This document shows positions 6,034 to 6,655 of a stretch of 6,655 nucleotides of DNA, in pieces. Positions within the stretch are counted from its first letter, which is position 1. Each line of letters begins with the position of its first letter. The position numbers and the translations under genes were made by a program. Under the pieces are notes generated by a model. It was not told the DNA's origin, searched no databases, and saw only the letters and a list, made by a program, of their open reading frames with translations. Source of the stretch: Bacillota bacterium (GTDB lineage: Bacteria; Bacillota; Clostridia; Clostridiales; Clostridiaceae); assembly GCA_023440105.1 (NCBI GenBank), contig JAEXSY010000059.1, positions 1 through 6,655 on the forward strand, given 5' to 3'.

Positions 6034-6655
6034 CTACCTAACAGTCTCCTTTACTGCCTTTACAATATCCTCTACGCTTGGATAGAAGGCATCCTCACAA
6101 TTAGGAGCAAAAGGAATTATCATGTCTGGTGCTGCCACTCTTTTTATTGGGCTCTTCAGGTACTTAAAGCCCTTCTCTCCAACGATGGCACTGACCTCTC
6201 CTCCAAAGCCACCGGTAAGCGGGGCTTCATGTACAGTAATCAGTCTTCCGGTCTTCTTCACAGATTCCAATATCAGCTCCTCATCTAAGGGCTTTAAGGT
6301 TCTTGGATCTAAAACCTCTGCTTCAATTCCTTCTTTCGCAAGAACCTCTGCGGCCTCTAAGGACTTATGAACCATCCAGCCGGTAGCAACAATAGTAGCG
6401 TCGCTGCCACTTCTCTTTATTTCTCCCTTTCCTATTGGTATTACATAGTCTCCCTCTGGAACCTCTCCCTTTAAGGTCTTATAAAGGTATTTTTGTTCAA
6501 AGAATAATACTGGATTATTGCTTCTTATCGCTGCTTTCATGAGACCCTTAGCATCCTTTGGAGTGGAGGGCATTATTATCGTAAGTCCTGGTGCATTCAT
6601 AAAGGCAGCCTCTGGACTCTGGGAATGATTAAAGGAATATCTTCCTCCTCCACCG
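6034..6655 (-). CDS. 2-oxoacid/acetoin dehydrogenase E1 component, beta subunit, 5'-partial
   Basis: Beta subunit of the thiamine-diphosphate E1 heterotetramer of pyruvate, branched-chain 2-oxoacid or acetoin dehydrogenase complexes; with the alpha subunit it decarboxylates the substrate (or cleaves acetoin) and passes the acyl group to lipoyl-E2. Seen: 206 residues to the stop. GGGGR and the signature HSQSPEAAF with its conserved His come first. PGLTIIMPSTPKDAKGL, then VPEGDYVIPIGKGEI follow, and the C-terminal lobe has EVLDPRTLKPLD, the HEAPLTGGFGGE segment and RVAAPDMIIPFAP. An internal ATG at 6598-6600 is not the start: the frame is open to the edge and those upstream residues are family-conserved. 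At a normal length of about 325-330, some 120 N-terminal residues are outside the window. Acetoin versus pyruvate specificity cannot be decided here. No E2 or E3 gene follows; transaldolase does, 95 bases on. Confidence 0.92.
   Translation of the reverse strand, partial: GGGGRYSFNHSQSPEAAFMNAPGLTIIMPSTPKDAKGLMKAAIRSNNPVLFFEQKYLYKTLKGEVPEGDYVIPIGKGEIKRSGSDATIVATGWMVHKSLEAAEVLAKEGIEAEVLDPRTLKPLDEELILESVKKTGRLITVHEAPLTGGFGGEVSAIVGEKGFKYLKSPIKRVAAPDMIIPFAPNCEDAFYPSVEDIVKAVKETVR

Noticed and set aside
6598..6600. ATG at 6600 as the start of E1-beta
   Set aside because: Upstream in-frame residues include GGGGR and the HSQS signature, which are internal to the family, so the Met is internal.

Overview
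The window looks like a low-GC, anaerobic Firmicute, most likely a clostridium. The reasons are the AT-rich coding sequence, purine-rich Shine-Dalgarno sites, and an oxygen-sensitive glycyl radical enzyme next to its radical-SAM activase. The taxon is an inference from style; no species can be named from the sequence alone.

Layout: on the + strand, bases 1-3091 hold a two-gene unit. The first gene is a glycyl radical enzyme (GRE) whose first ~73 residues lie outside the window. Eight bases later comes its dedicated activating enzyme, with two extra ferredoxin-type clusters. On the - strand, reading from the right edge leftwards, are an E1-beta subunit of a 2-oxoacid/acetoin dehydrogenase (N-terminal third outside the window), a short-form transaldolase and a full-length transketolase. 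The two units converge on one terminator hairpin at about 3099-3154. A related hairpin lies between transaldolase and transketolase. There are no RNA genes, mobile elements, CRISPR arrays or phage genes. All non-coding gaps are under 130 bases.

How the genes work together: the activase would install a radical on Gly (codon 2073-2075) of the GRE, which then does radical chemistry through the Cys of GCVEP (codon 1074-1076). The GRE has the general catalytic set of the glycerol/diol dehydratase-like branch, but the residues that hold glycerol in the clostridial glycerol dehydratase are replaced, so its substrate is unknown. Transaldolase and transketolase form the non-oxidative pentose phosphate pathway. 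The E1-beta gene is followed directly by them rather than by E2/E3 genes, which is atypical.

The most interesting items are the unassigned GRE, the E1-beta/tal/tkt arrangement, and a 33-base repeat shared by the two hairpins downstream of tal and tkt. I see no convincing evidence for a wholly new system.
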